64,000 nt of DNA, from contig VZDJ01007755.1 in the NCBI GenBank assembly GCA_008694505.1, positions 15,728,599 to 15,792,598 of the forward strand, given 5' to 3'. Of this stretch, positions 48,713 through 62,029 are shown in pieces. The translations under genes were made by a program, and so were the position numbers. Each line of letters opens with the position of its first letter. The first letter of the stretch is position 1. The notes beneath the pieces are model-generated. The model was not told where the DNA came from and made no database searches. It saw nothing but the letters and a program-made list of their open reading frames with translations. This DNA is from Cyanoderma ruficeps (lineage: Eukaryota > Chordata > Aves > Passeriformes > Timaliidae).

Positions 48713-49103
48713 CAGCAGTAATTTATATTGCTGTTCCTCCTTAATAAAATCCATCGTGCACTCCAAAAGAGTAACTAGGACACTTAGTTTTTATTCCACA
48801 TGCATCTCATTTGTCTTCAGCAGGTTCTTCCATAATCTCATCATTATTGCAATCACCCTCTGAGGACAGCTGACTTGCATTAATCAGCTAGGCCTCTCAT
48901 CCCTCACTAGATTCTTTACAGTTTTACTGTGCCCTTGGGCATCCTAACTTTACTTGAAAAATTAATAAACCTCCCCTCTCTTATCTTACCTTATTAATGT
49001 CTGTCTTTGTAACCCATTATCCCTGCATCTCTTCAGTGACCATTTGAGGATGTGGTTACCACCAAAGGATTGTGCCCTGGTGAGGCAGCACACGAGAGTG
49101 CCC
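48713..49103 (+). repeat. Diverged direct repeat, copy 1
   Basis: This segment aligns by eye over its whole length with 53606-53987 in the same orientation. Shared blocks include TCCTCCTTAATAA, GAGTAACTAGGACAC versus TAGTAACTAGGACAC, ATTCCACATGCATCTCAT, ATAATCTCATCATTATT, GACTTGCATTAATCAG and ACTTGAAAAATTAAT. Small indels and substitutions separate the copies. It does not match any transposon I recognise and has no visible terminal repeats or target duplication. Confidence 0.75.
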
Positions 49104-49876
49104 TACATAATTGAAAAAAGAAAAAAATTAAAAAGAAAAAAAAGAAGGGTGGAGGTGATGAGAGAAGGAAAGAAAAGGACCATGAAAACTTCCAACCAAG
49201 GGTATTGTTTACAAGGGAGAATAAAAATATGGGAGATGCTAAGAACAGGGTATAGACTATCAGATTCTTCAAAGAGTTCCCTTTTGCCTTATTCCTCCTG
49301 TCATGTAAGCAGCCTCTTGTCCTGCAGTCCCCCTATGCATACCCCAGATCCCACCCATCCCTTCCTGCTCCCCTTCCCTCTCACGCACCCTATTAAACCT
49401 GACTCGCTTATTTTGGATGTTTTGAAATCCTGGTACATTAATCACTTGTGTTTGCACACACTTTATGTGGGTTGTTGGTCATGGTCTGTAGTTATACTGG
49501 CTGTCTCCCTTGCTTACTTAAAAGTACAATCCAATTGAAAATAAAGATTTTGCAGGTTTGCTCATTTCACACAGCGATAGCAGCTGGTAAGTGTCTTTTG
49601 CAATTCATCAGAGGCCTCCCAGACCACCTGCTCTTGGCATCCTGCAAACAGCTGGCTCTGTGTAAGTACCATAAGCTATTATCTTACTCAATAAATAATG
49701 AAATAAAGGAAGAAAGCAGGACAAAACCACGTCTTTGTAAATAACATACATTCAGGACTAGCCATTTCTCATGTTTTGCAGATGAAGAAAATCAAGTTAG
49801 GATCCTTTGCTGGCTTTAGCAGTACTTTACCATAGAAGATGGAGATAAATCAACACCAATACATAGGGCTCTGCAT

Positions 49877-50108
<232 letters not shown>

Positions 50109-50519
50109 TGAAAAGGCCATAGGGAGCTTTTATGAAACTTTAGCTTAATGTCACCAGATGTCCCACTATTGAGAGGTGATTCTTGGTCTTTGAAAGACTG
50201 CCCCAATTTTTTTTTTTTTTTAATGAACCTTTGTCCTCTCTTTTTGGTCCCAAGAGTAGATACAAGGTCACTTTCTCTTCCCCAATGCTCTGCTGCCCAT
50301 GAGGCTGCGTCCAGGTGTCCCCCAGGCTGGGGGAAGAGCTGGCAGCTTATCCATCAGAAGACAGGATGGAGCTAAGGTCAGAAAGGCCATGAGCCTCTTG
50401 AGCTGGAGCATGAAACACATCCCTGTGACTGGGAAGCAGCTTCAGGGGTGAGAAGGAGGAAGTAGATGATGGGGGAAACAGCGCCAAAATACTCCCTCTG
50501 AAGACGAATAAAGGTTTTA

Positions 50520-50740
50520 ATAGGAAAGTGCTGCATTTTGGGCACAAAGCCTGTATCTCATAAGGATTTTTATTTTTTAATCTATGAATTCTGCGAGGCG
50601 CATCTAACAGATTTCTTGCGCTGCAAACAAAGGCAATAAATAAATGCAATCTGTTGCATGAATGATTTATACCAACACAATTTAAATTTAGGGTCTGATT
50701 TATCTTATTTTTTTAAACGGCCTCCTGTTTTATGTTTGCC
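50520..50740. other. Enhancer-like AT-rich tract
   Basis: An unusual-looking stretch for intron: GAATTCTGCGAGGCGCATCT followed by AATAAATAAATGCAATCTGT, TGCATGAATGATTTAT and AATTTAAATTTAGGG. Such clusters of homeodomain-type AT motifs with a few CpGs resemble conserved non-coding elements, but conservation cannot be judged here. Confidence 0.25.
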
Positions 50741-53151
50741 ATAAACTGAGGATGTGAGAGGCAGCAGTCAGAGACTTGACTGCCTGAGCAGTGGAGAAAA
50801 CTGGGAAGTTCGGAGTCTGCCACAGTTTGCAGACAGAGAGCCACTCTTTCTCCCGCAGAGGAAAGCCTTGCTCTGCAGGCTGCCTCATTCCCCTTAATGG
50901 CAGTCCTCCTGTAGGAAGGTATTAATCACTGCAAGAAAAGATGCCTGACCCCAGCTCCTGCTATTGCAAGTGAGGATTGGGAGAGGAGTATTTAAAAGCC
51001 TGCTTTTAACCTCCTATATAAAAAAAAATACTTGTGATGGTTTTCAAAACAATTATTTCCTCCCTCTTGTCTTGCAACCACCCTATGATATTTGCTGCTG
51101 AAACTGCAGACCAAGGTCTCCCTCTCCTGAAATCAGATGAAGCAGCTGGCTCCAAAAGTGGGGTGGAAGAGAGAGATCCCTAGTTTGATCCCATCTGTCC
51201 CAGGCAGCACAGCTGCACTGGCACTAGAATATTTCAGTTTGCTGCCCTCATAGATCAGTGGCAAGTTAATACCTTCCTGACATGGCACACAGCCAGGAGG
51301 GCGTGAGGCAGGTACTCTGCCTCAGACAGACGTCTCTGATGGGCCCCTTAAAATCCTGTGACTGACAGGGCCATGCCATACACTTCTAATGAAACATTTA
51401 AATATCCCGGGAAGTATGACAAATGTTCATGACATCCATGCAAGTTTTTCTGTTTGATGGCAACCTTCCTGCCCTTTCTGGTCTCTCCCTCCTCTGGTTT
51501 TCAAGAGCAGTCAGCTCCAGAGACCAACTCAAAGGTAAACATCAGATAAAAAAAAAAAAAGGGCAGCCAAGCATGACCTCTCCTTTTGGGAGATGTTGGG
51601 GACAAACAACCGCAAAGAGAAGTCTTGAAAGAAAGTCTGGTGTGAACAGCACCAGTGGCTGGTTTCTGCCGATGCCTTTCTGGACTGATTTCCAAGCCTG
51701 CAACATGGCAGATTATCTCTTTGGACCATTGCTATTCCAGCAACAGGGCAGTTCATTCAGAGAGCATTGTTTTATGAAGGGAACCACTCAACTCAACCTC
51801 TGCAGGTAGTATTTTCCTGTTAAAATGGGAGCAAAGGAGCAATGGGCTTTGACAACTGACAACAAGCAGTTAGGCTGCTTTGATGAATCTGGTGAGGTCT
51901 CAGAGGAAAAAATAGCAGGATGGGTGGCAGTACTTCTGTGGGTGTCAATGGAATCTGCAGAGGGTACAGTGAAAGATCTAAGTCAGTCTCAGATATTGAA
52001 TGTTTTGTGGCTGCTCTCCTGTGGCATTTATGTACTTTTAACACTACGGAGATGAATCCTGTCCTATTGAACAGCATGTGGTATCTTGTGCTTGCACTGA
52101 GCTGGAGCCTGAAGCAAAAGCCTAGACCTAAATGTTCCTACATTCTGTGTATGAGATTTTCTTTATGGCCTATATCTTCCAGCTTTTTCTCTTTTTGCCA
52201 CTAAGCATTTTCTGAAACTTGTGGCTAGAAGCTATAGTTTTTATGATATTTTTAGTACACTGCATGGTTGTTTAAAGTGCACCTTATAAAACTGCAGTCC
52301 TCAGCCAGCTCCCTATAAACTGGTTCTGTTTTACATCAGCCGGCTTCAAACCTTCCTCGACATTTTTCACCCTCCCCTTTTAATAACAAGGCAATCTATA
52401 GCAACCATTTCTCTTGCATGTGGTGATGCAGCCTACTCAGAATTCAAGACAGGAGGCTTTTACTTTCCTTTATTAGTTCACCAAGACTAAAATCCTCCAG
52501 ATACTATTTTCATTTTTAAGAGCAGCCTGGGTAAACACTGAAGATGGAATTAAGAATTTTGCTCTTGACAGAAAGGAGCTTGAATAAAATGAACATGGGA
52601 TATAGCATAACCTAGCCAGGAACTGAAAAAAACTAGTGATTCTTGATGAGCACAGGCTCAGTCTATCATAACTTCATAACTCAGGCTCCAAACATCCTGA
52701 AAGACATGAGCAGTTCAGATCTCCCTTCTGGTCTGGCCAAATCTGTGGTTGAACTGGTCTTTCAATATTAATTTTGAGGAGTTTGGCTTTGCAGCCAGCA
52801 GGTTTTGTTTTTCTGTAGAAAACATGGGCAACGGGCATCACTCAGAGTATTTGAGCTTTGATTTACATCTGCTCTTCCACAGCAAGGATATTTTTTTGAG
52901 ATTTAGGTGAACTATCATAAGATCTGCAATAAGACCATATTTTTCCTGATGGTGTTGACTGCTTCGTTTTCCATTAGGACGGAACTATAGTAAGTGTCAT
53001 CTCCTATATGATACTGATGTCTCTAATTAAGATGTTGCAATACTTCTATTGGAGACTGCCTAGAATACTCAGCCAAGAGCAGAGCACCACTGAGGCAGGC
53101 ACATGGCATATATATGTAATAAAAAACTTAATGCTGTGAAAAAATACTCAC

Positions 53152-53201
53152 CAATGAATCCCATTAATCACTTGTGCACCAGCCTCAGTGGGACTTGTTT
53201 T
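53152..53201 (-). CDS. Weak candidate exon, 50 nt
   Basis: The donor ATTG|GTGAGT after 53152 is good and the acceptor TTCCCCATCCAAGCAG ends at 53202. Sixteen codons read KTSPTEAGAQVINGIH and leave two bases. It starts in phase 0 as the exon at 54998-55074 requires, but I found no following exon starting with one base before 32.0 kb. It may be chance. Confidence 0.25.
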
Positions 53202-53605
53202 CTGCTTGGATGGGGAACACACGCTTTCAAAACCTCATTAGGGACTAGACTGGGGATGCCAGAAAAAAAGTATTTTTACTCTCTCTATCATGGTTATTGT
53301 CGTTATTTTGTTTCAGTGTTATTTTTGCTGAGGGAATGGAGTATGAAACTCTCGCTTGTGGAAGTTCCTGCCAGTCTCTTCTGAATATCGTATTCCACTC
53401 CAGCCCTTCAGTGCTTGCTTGCCTTTCTCCAAGTATCGTCATGCACAAGGCAACATGTTTTTCAAGCAGCCTGCATCTGCCATTGAAACTCCCATACTTT
53501 AGTTAAAAACTAAAAGTAAATGGAGGATATGGAGTATCAATGGGAGGTAGCACTCAAGCTGATGGTGCAGCAGTGTTAATTACACAATACTTTTATTGAG
53601 CAATT

Positions 53606-53987
53606 CAGTGGTAATTCTTACTGCTATTCCTCCTTAATAAGATCCATTGTGCACCATAAAATAGTAACTAGGACACAGTTTGTATTCCACATGCATCTCA
53701 TATCTCTTTAGCAAGTTCTTCCATATCCATAATCTCATCATTATTACTATTACCCTCAGAAGACAGTTGACTTGCATTAATCAGACAGGCTGCCATTCCC
53801 TTGCCAGATTTTCTGCAGTTTTATTGTGCTTTTGGACATATTAATTAACTTGAAAAATTAATTAAAAATCTTACCTTATTAATATCTCCTACCTTCCCCC
53901 TACTCAGTAATCCATTATCACTGTTTATCATCACTGACCATTCAGTTCCAGAATGGTCTTGTAATGGGAGAGCACACCAAAATGCCC
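53606..53987 (+). repeat. Diverged direct repeat, copy 2
   Basis: Partner of 48713-49103, 4.9 kb away and in the same orientation. The best-preserved parts are the ACATGCATCTCAT block, the GACTTGCATTAATCAG block and the TCTTACCTTATTAAT block. The flanks outside are unrelated. Confidence 0.75.
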
Positions 53988-54997
53988 AGCTAATACTGAA
54001 ATGATGGGGTGACTCTGAGACATCTTAAAGTGCTTGATTTTGTCTTTTACTTAAAGTACACGACTGTCAGAGAAGTGAAACCAAATGGCTACAGCTCATT
54101 AAAGACAATTCCAATTCCTTCCCGCTCACAATCCATCATAAATGCTCAGATCTTTCTTCCATGTTGGTTGGAGGTTGCCAAAGAATGGATTGAAGGAAAT
54201 TAAACTAAAGCCAAATCATTTAGAGATGCCATGACACATCCCTGAAACTGGTCACCAACTATATTAGTTACAGTTTTACAATGTTCCTTATGAAAAAAAA
54301 ATTAAACAGAGAGCTATAGAAATTAATAAGGACTCCATGGAAATTACTCTTAAAACATATGCAGTTTAATAGAGAAAAAACCCTTCCTACTGGTATTTTT
54401 AAAATAAGCTTCAGAACTCTGTAAAGAACAGTTGCCTCAACATGAAATTCTTTAGGGCAGTTTAAAATTCACAAGAGGTTGCAATTTTTGTACCGAAAAT
54501 AAAGTCCTTTTCAGAAAGGGTATTTTTTGTACATTTTTGTCTTTTGTACCACATTTCCGTCAATTGCCCAGCACTATTAATATGATTAAATCATGATTAC
54601 ACTGGCATGAGCAGTTCCACTGGACCAGCTAGACTAACAGCAAAGAAGAGCACATCATGACACAAGAGTGCACAGCCTTGTCCTCAACACTTCTGTTGTT
54701 GGAGGTGCCAGCTGGGATCTCAGCTCTTCAGCTCATACCCAGGGTGATGCCCAGACTTTGAATTTGGAAATAAGCCAGCAGATTTTTGATTCACTGCACC
54801 ATTATATTTAATTGCCTCCTTTTAGTCACCATCCAACCAGATGACAGTGGAGTCACTACAAATTACCTCAGCTTTAAAACTTACTCAGTGTTGTATCTCA
54901 GTCTTCTGTTAAGAAGCACCAAGACACACCTGAGCCAATTCCTCAGGTTATAGGAACGGGAGTCCCCAAGCTGCTGAAGTGATGGATGATCACTTAC

Positions 54998-55074
54998 CTT
55001 GAAGAGCTCATCTCCCTTTTCCCTGGGAAGGAGAAAGACAGCACCTGTTACTGTAGTCATCGGCATAGGGTCAT
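54998..55074 (-). CDS. Candidate internal exon, 77 nt
   Basis: The donor CTTCAAG|GTAAGT is a consensus match and the acceptor TTCTTAATTTTCCATATAG ends at 55075. Two bases plus 25 codons are open in one frame only: DPMPMTTVTGAVFLLPREKG then DELFK. It ends in phase 0. It is separated from the next good exon by more than 20 kb, so membership in the same gene is inferred from strand, phase and splice quality. If it is the first coding exon, an ATG lies four codons in. Confidence 0.5.
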
Positions 55075-57799
55075 CTATATGGAAAATTAAGAAATAAAGC
55101 TAAGTTCCTGCAAACATCACTTGTGATGCTGAACATCTTTCACAAAGAAATGGGGCCTGCTGGAAACCTGATGAGATTCAAGCTTTACATTCCTAACAGT
55201 AAGGGAAACTTGTCCCATGGTAAAAGTGTCTGGCTCATGGCTTAGGAGATGTGGGTTAAGTTCCACTCATGGGTATCCTGTGCATGCAAATCATTTAGAT
55301 CTTGTCTGTTACGTTGCTCACCTGTAGTCAGAGTCATGTGAGCAGCTATAACTAACACTACTGCTCAAGGCAGAGAACTAACAGCAAGGGAAAAGTGAAC
55401 TGATTGTTTAAAATTTAAACCAAAAAGAAGTTAATTGTTCCCTACAGATAAAACACACATATTCTGAGCAAGCATATCACACCTGCAACTCCTCCCACAT
55501 AGGACAATTCCAAGAGCTCTCTGTAAATTACAATGATCCAACAAAGAGATACCCAAACTGCCTGTGGTCTTAGTAGTTCCAAGAACAAAGAATTTGGGTT
55601 TTCATTGCTGTCAGTTTCACCCGCAAAGGCATTCACCCACTTTTCATTCAAGTAAATACACACCTTATCAGAAGACAAAGGAGTGACCAGTATGGCTCAA
55701 TTCCTAACAAAAAGCACTTTGAGGTAGTTTAAAGCCACACATCCTACCACAGGCAGGAGAGAGGATTATGAATTATTTAGTAACCTTAGGCCTTTCAAAA
55801 GGAGAAGAAACTCATTGCCCAGTTTCATGGGACTTAGATGAAGTTGTGTGGGTAGGAGTGTTAGATATTTATTCACCATGGACTTTGATAAATAATTTAC
55901 AGTTCAACTGCGACTAATAAGTTCGTTGAATGGTGAAATCTCTGCAGTAAGCAAATATAAATATTTCCTCTGTCGACTGCCCAGGTGAGGACCCAAACTC
56001 ATCAAGGGAAACACAGGCTGTATTTTGTAAAAATCAGCCAGGTAGCCAGAAAACTTCGTGGCAGTGGACAAAAGGATTCTGCTTCATAATTATCATTATG
56101 GACCCAGTCTTACCTGGTGTATGGTAAAATACAAGAATTATTAATATAAGCATGTACCCTCTGCTCAGTACCACAATGCTCCCCACACAGATGTGTCAGA
56201 GACAAAGAAAGTGTCTTGTTCTTACACTGAGCAAGTGAAAATCGTGAATCCTGCTCCAAACCCAGTCAGAGCACTTTCAGCCATGGGTGCAGAGGGGAAG
56301 GGAGTTCTCCACTAATGCTGCTAAATGTACAGAGGCAGAAATTACACACAATCCTAAATAGAGTATTTTTTTCATTCTTTTTAAATAGATGGCCCAGAGG
56401 CCTTCCTTAAACCCCTTGTCCTGCCCTCCTTTTGAACCAGCCTCGTTTATACTCTCAGTTGCCTGTGCACACTGTCAAGCAATAGTGACATCAAGTGGCC
56501 TGATCGCCAGCGTTTCTGTTTCCTTGCTCATCCCGAGGGCAGATATTGATCGTCATCAATCCTTTGTGTAAACAGATCTGAAATAAATCCAGTATCAGAC
56601 ATTTATCCTGTGGAGGGTATTGCTCATCAACTTGATTTAAGTTATGTTTATATGTGAGTAAAGTGTGATTTACAAGAGACCTTCCAATTTTCACTGTATG
56701 CTAGTTTAAAAGTTCTCTGTCAGAAATATACCTGTATAATCCTGACAGTAAGAAGATTAAGAGCCACCCTCTCTCATCTGATATATAGCTCAAGAAGAGC
56801 AATGCACCAGGAATGAAGATTATTTATTGTTTGAATTCCACGAGTGCCTAGTATCCACCGGCAGAGATCGGGCTGTGTTGTGCTAGGCACTACAAACACA
56901 TGAGGAAAAATGTTCTAGCACCAAGAGACCTTGGAGTCTCCCCAGTGAGAAATGAAAAGGCAAAAGCAGTCAGAAAGTGAGAAAACACAAATCTATGACG
57001 AGACAAAAGTAACATAGTAGTGTAGTCCAGCCCCAACAGGTTCTGAGGAACAAGGAGGCATAAAACCCTCTTGTATGGTGACACAACCCCTAAAAATATG
57101 AAGGCAGTTGTGATGGCAAAACCATCACTGTTCGATGGAACATTTTCCTCCACACTCTTCAATCAGTAACTGTGATGAGGTTTGTGAAGTATATTTAACC
57201 ACATGTTCAGGGCTTTCAGACACCTTTGGGTTTGGGCAGCATTGAACAAGGTGAAAAGCAAGCTGGGGAAGGTGATAAATACCACAAGCATACCAGCTTT
57301 AACCTAGTAATGGCAAGCATAAGATCATGGAAGACACAAGAGAGCCTGAGTAAAAAAAATTAATAAGGGTGGTAAGAAGGAAAATGGTACATGATCAGGA
57401 ATGCTTTTGTCTCTCACATTAAAGGTGGTGGTCACAGCCATATGATAGCACACCCTCTCTTGTCTGACTACAGCTGTCCAACCTCCAAACTGGTCACCAG
57501 GCACAGTGACCAGGGTCACTGGATCCCTGGTTGCCAGAGGGGCTTGAGACCTCTGCAGTGCACCTTCAAAGATACTGACAGGCAACGCTGGTTAACTGGC
57601 ACCTGGCACTGATTCCTCACCTTGTGCTAAAATCACACATTGGTGTAGAGGTATATTCATAGGAGCACTTGGTTCCTTTGCATCAGAAGTGCAATACGAG
57701 GAGCTAGAGGAAAGTTTAAGAAGACAGGTTGACCATGGACTTGTTCAATGTTTCTTTCTGTTTCCTGACATTTAAATAACCAGGGTCCCATCTCCTTAC

Positions 57800-57835
57800 C
57801 CCCATACTGAGAAGTTGGCAGGTTTGCATACCAGT
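57800..57835 (-). CDS. Weak candidate exon, 36 nt
   Basis: The acceptor TGGCCTCTACCAGTAG ends at 57836 and the donor TGGGG|GTAAGG follows 57800. Two bases plus 11 codons (WYANLPTSQYG) plus one base are open. The leftover G would join AT of the exon at 54998-55074 to give Asp. Phase fits, but the size makes chance likely. Confidence 0.3.
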
Positions 57836-59283
57836 CTACTGGTAGAGGCCATGTATGGGTACTCCAGGCCTCAAGTCGACCCAAAGAGTGTCTCATGGCA
57901 CACAGCAACAAGCTGCACAATCCAGAGTGACTTGTATGGCATATGCACGGCGCACACAGTGCCACAGAGGGAGAAAGGAGAGAGAGGCCCTTGGAGCTGG
58001 GAGGCCCAGATTACACACCCCACCACCCCATGCTGTCAGACAGCACTGGTTATAGCTAAGTACAGGTGCAAGTGAGAGAGCATGTTCCTCGCTATTAGTT
58101 ATTCACCATGTGTGCTCCAACATTCATTAGTCTCCTGTTTAACTAGAGTTATTCAAGTAAGGAGTAGTGACAATACCATATGACTTGTGTGAACATACAC
58201 ACGGTGAATAATGAATAGGGGATATCCAAAGTGAACTTCTCACTGGACTGAAAATGCTTCACCCAAGCTGTTTAAAAAATACTTATAACAAATACTTATT
58301 AACAAATATTCCCACTGACAGAAATTGAACCTTGTCGAGGAATAACTGATGCATGCACAAAAGAAAAAGCCACATATCACCAGCCCCACAATTTACTCAG
58401 TTTACTCACTGTGAATAATCTCAGTAGGCTCTACTTTCCTGCAACTATGGGAATCCTCCCTTGGAGCCACAAGAGGAGGAAATACAGCTTTATATATTTA
58501 CACACTATTCTTTTTTTGTTGCTGTTATGGCTGTTTGTAGTATTCTCGACAGTGGTAGTACTGAAATAATTTCCTCTGACAGCAGACTGTTAAATGGAGG
58601 CGCTGCAGAAAAGTAGGACAACGTTGCAGCCACACAGGGGCTCATTCACCCTTTCAGGTTTCAGAGGGAGGGATGTTCCTCCCAGGAGCAAGCTGGCCAA
58701 ATAGGATGCTGGGACTATGCAAAATGAATGGAGATTCCTGGGCACAGACTCATTCCATCATTCAGGTCTATTAGGGGATGACATTTACTCTGGCTTTCTC
58801 ATGTTAGGTTGTCATATCACGTTGAATTCAGTACTCAACCCCAAAATGAGCGGTGGCAGAATCAGAATGGTGAGACAACTAACAATGAAGGTTACATGAG
58901 CTGGAAGGTCTCTCTTACAAAGCAAAAAAAACCCCAAAAAACCCAAACAAACAAACAAAAAATCCCACTAAAAAAAAACCCCACCACCACTAAAGCTAGC
59001 TATATCTCTTGATTTTTATAACAGGTAGGGTAGGCAGATACTCACAGACTATGCATGAATGCATAGCAGCTTGAAAACTGCCCCAAACAGCTTTGGGGAG
59101 TTGCTTAGGAGAAATTAAAGTGTAAGACTTCCAAAGCAATCAAAATCATAACATGGTCTGAAATGGTTACATCTTCTACATTGTGTTCTGCCACAAAGTG
59201 CTAGAAGCCTTGAATTAAATCACAGAGACACAAGCTAAAAGTGAGGACCTGTAGCCACAGCTTGATCCTAATGTAAAGCTTAC

Positions 59284-59337
59284 CTTGCCTCACCAGAATG
59301 ATTCAGGATAATGTTATAAACCAAATTTTCACATCCT
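59284..59337 (-). CDS. Weak candidate exon, 54 nt
   Basis: The donor GGCAAG|GTAAGC is strong; the acceptor GCTATGCCAGACAGCAG is moderate. One base, 17 codons (GCENLVYNIILNHSGEA) and two bases are open. It does not match the phase of the candidate at 57800-57835, so an unseen exon would be needed between them. Confidence 0.25.
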
Positions 59338-60491
59338 CTGCTGTCTGGCATAGCACAGAGCATCATCCTTGGAAAATATATAACCTAGCAGAAATGGAAA
59401 TATATAAACCCAGGATGCAAAAAGAATTTGCCCTTTGCAATCAGGATCAACTTTCATTCTTAACACACCCCTTTGGTCCATTTAATTTCATATTGCTCTG
59501 TTTTGTTTTCTGCACAGGAGCCATGGGTAGTGCTGCAGATAGAGGGGGAAAATCTCAGGGCCGTGTTAAAAAAAATTCCAGATGTAAAGCAAAATGGATT
59601 AATACACTTTTCTACAAAGTGGTAAAATGAAAACACATCTGATGGACTTCCACACAGTTTGCCTCAGGCAAAGAGCATTCCATTAAAATAAAAATACATT
59701 TGGTTAGAGCAAATTAAATGTTCCCAAGAAGGAATAGTTTGAGGTCAAAGGTGAAGCCACTTTACTTGCACACATGTTTTCAATCTGTTTGACCTCTGTG
59801 ATCAGCAAAGCTCAGATGTGCAAAGGGGAAGCAACTTAAAAGAGATTGGGAAGAATAAAAAAATAAAATACAAAGAAATGCATAAAAGATCTGCATAATA
59901 TAGTTGTAAACTCTCTGTACTAAATGAGGAAAAGTTGTGAGGAGTTTTCTGTGATCCTGCTCCGGGTGATAAAAGACCTGGAAGTTCTTGACCATATTGC
60001 AGAATAATGTTTCTTCTCATCAGCTGGGACAGAAAGAGTATCTCTCAAGCTGTTGTGGCAGGGGGTTTTGCGCCTGGTGGTGAATAGTCCTGAAAAGACT
60101 CTAGGGAAGTAGATCAAAAAGAAGAAAAAGAGCAAGTGAAAGACTTTCTGTTGAATCAGTGCTCCATTTCATGCACACTTCCCAATGAACGTGCTTCAGC
60201 TTCTCTCTTGCATTCAAATTTTTGAGGCAGGCTTTTTGTCCCATAAACCAAGTGATTGGGACAATCAAGCAGAGGACAGAACACTGATGTTTTGCTGGGT
60301 GGCAGCTTCCAACACAATTTTTGCTGTGGCTTAAATTCACAGGGGTAGTATATGTCCTGCCTCCTTTATGAGACTAACATAATGTAAGGTCTTACTCCAG
60401 CACTCTGGAGTGTCTCCTTGGCAGACAGGGGGGACAGGTTGAGCAGGGCCAGTGAAAACAGGGTTGTGTGTTTTGCCTCAGCTTCCTCCTC

Positions 60492-60492
60492 N
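60492..60492. other. Undetermined base (N)
   Basis: A single N in CTCCTCNCAGC. No effect on any predicted exon. Confidence 0.99.
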
Positions 60493-62029
60493 CAGCACAA
60501 GGTGAATGTTTTGAACCCACACTCAATTATGTCCAAAGAGAAGCAAAAGTCAAACTGAGCTCAGCTAAGGTTTTCCTGAAGTTCGCTGACTTCAGGTTAT
60601 ACAGCCCTTAATGCTACAAACTACAGACCCTTTTATTGCCAGCCATGGGTTTACAATGCCTGCTAATACTGCCTGTTCCCTGCCCTGCCAGCCAGCATTT
60701 AACTGGCTTTCCCAACTAGCTTTCCCTTCAGCTCATGCTTGAGAGAGGAGCCTCTCAGTGGTGGCTGTGCCTTGCAGCTGAGCCTTAATCAGGTCAACAA
60801 GAATGGATTTTGCTCCACACTCCCAATGGAAGGCTGTCACATGAGCATGGACTAGAAGACCACAGATCTTTTGGATAAAGTAGCCTTACCCAAAGGCCTT
60901 TGGTTTGTTAGGTTGCTGTTTCAAAGCCAGTCAATTCAGCTACTCAATCTTTCACATCTTATCTCTTTGCTGTGGGTTAGCAAATCCATTGGCCCCTCTC
61001 CATACATGGCTGCTGTGTTACTACCTATATTGCTGCAGGAAAGGAAGGTGCTTCACATCTTCCCTAGGTTGTTACTGCAGATTCATCCATGCAGAGTGCT
61101 GCAGCTGCAGGTTGCAGCCATGGTGGCTCACTACCCACCCACGCTCTAGCAGGCACCAGTGTGGCTGGTGCATCTGCTCTGCAGGACCTCAGGCTCAGCT
61201 GGGGGGCTTGGGGCTCATCTGGGCTTGGAAGGCTTGAGTGGAATTTCCACAGGGACTTTCTGCATTCTTTCTTCTCCTCAGCTGCTGCAAAACAGCAGAT
61301 AACCACAAATGCGTTTTTCAAAAGAAGATTGTGTCTGCATCTCTAGTAATTCTTGATCAAGAACAGCGGCTCTGTGTTTGCCACAAATTCATGTTCTCAC
61401 TGCTCCTGAAATCCCAAAGCCAGTGTGAATGATAGGACCTGAAGAAAAGCCAACTACACAGTATGGGTTAAAATCAGATGAAAATCTGTAAGGAAGTGTT
61501 CAGAACATGCACAGCGTTCTAACATGTTTCAACTGCAAATCAGTCCCAAACTTCTGACCAAAATTAACCCTGCTTTGAGTCAGTCCCAAAGCTCACACCC
61601 CAGAGCTGTGGGGCAGTGGGTATCTTGAAATCAGGGTTAAATCATCTGCAAGATCAATGCTATTTACACCTTATTCTATGGCAGCAACACATCCAAAAGG
61701 GATTTGCTACACCTCTCGGAGTAGCCAGGATCTGGGACATCAGCCTTTTTATTAACAGGCAAGTCTGTGCCATGTGAGGAACAGCAGAATTTACACTTGC
61801 CATCTGCAAAATGAATTACCTGTTCCAGGCATCTGCAGCTTCATAAATTATAACACAGTGTCAACAGTGCACCTGTGAGGAGATTTTAGACAACAGGAGC
61901 AAAGAAACTGCCAGTGCACCAAGGGGATGCACCGGCAGGAACGCTGGGAAGGCATTTGGCCGCTACCTCCTTCAGTTTGCCCGAGCTTTTCCCTCTTGCA
62001 TGCCCAGCCGCCAGCAGATTTGCACCACC

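Noticed and set aside
49044..49538. 164-codon plus-strand ATG frame
   Set aside because: Begins inside the duplicated repeat and crosses an A-rich run; low complexity, no domain, no splice partners.
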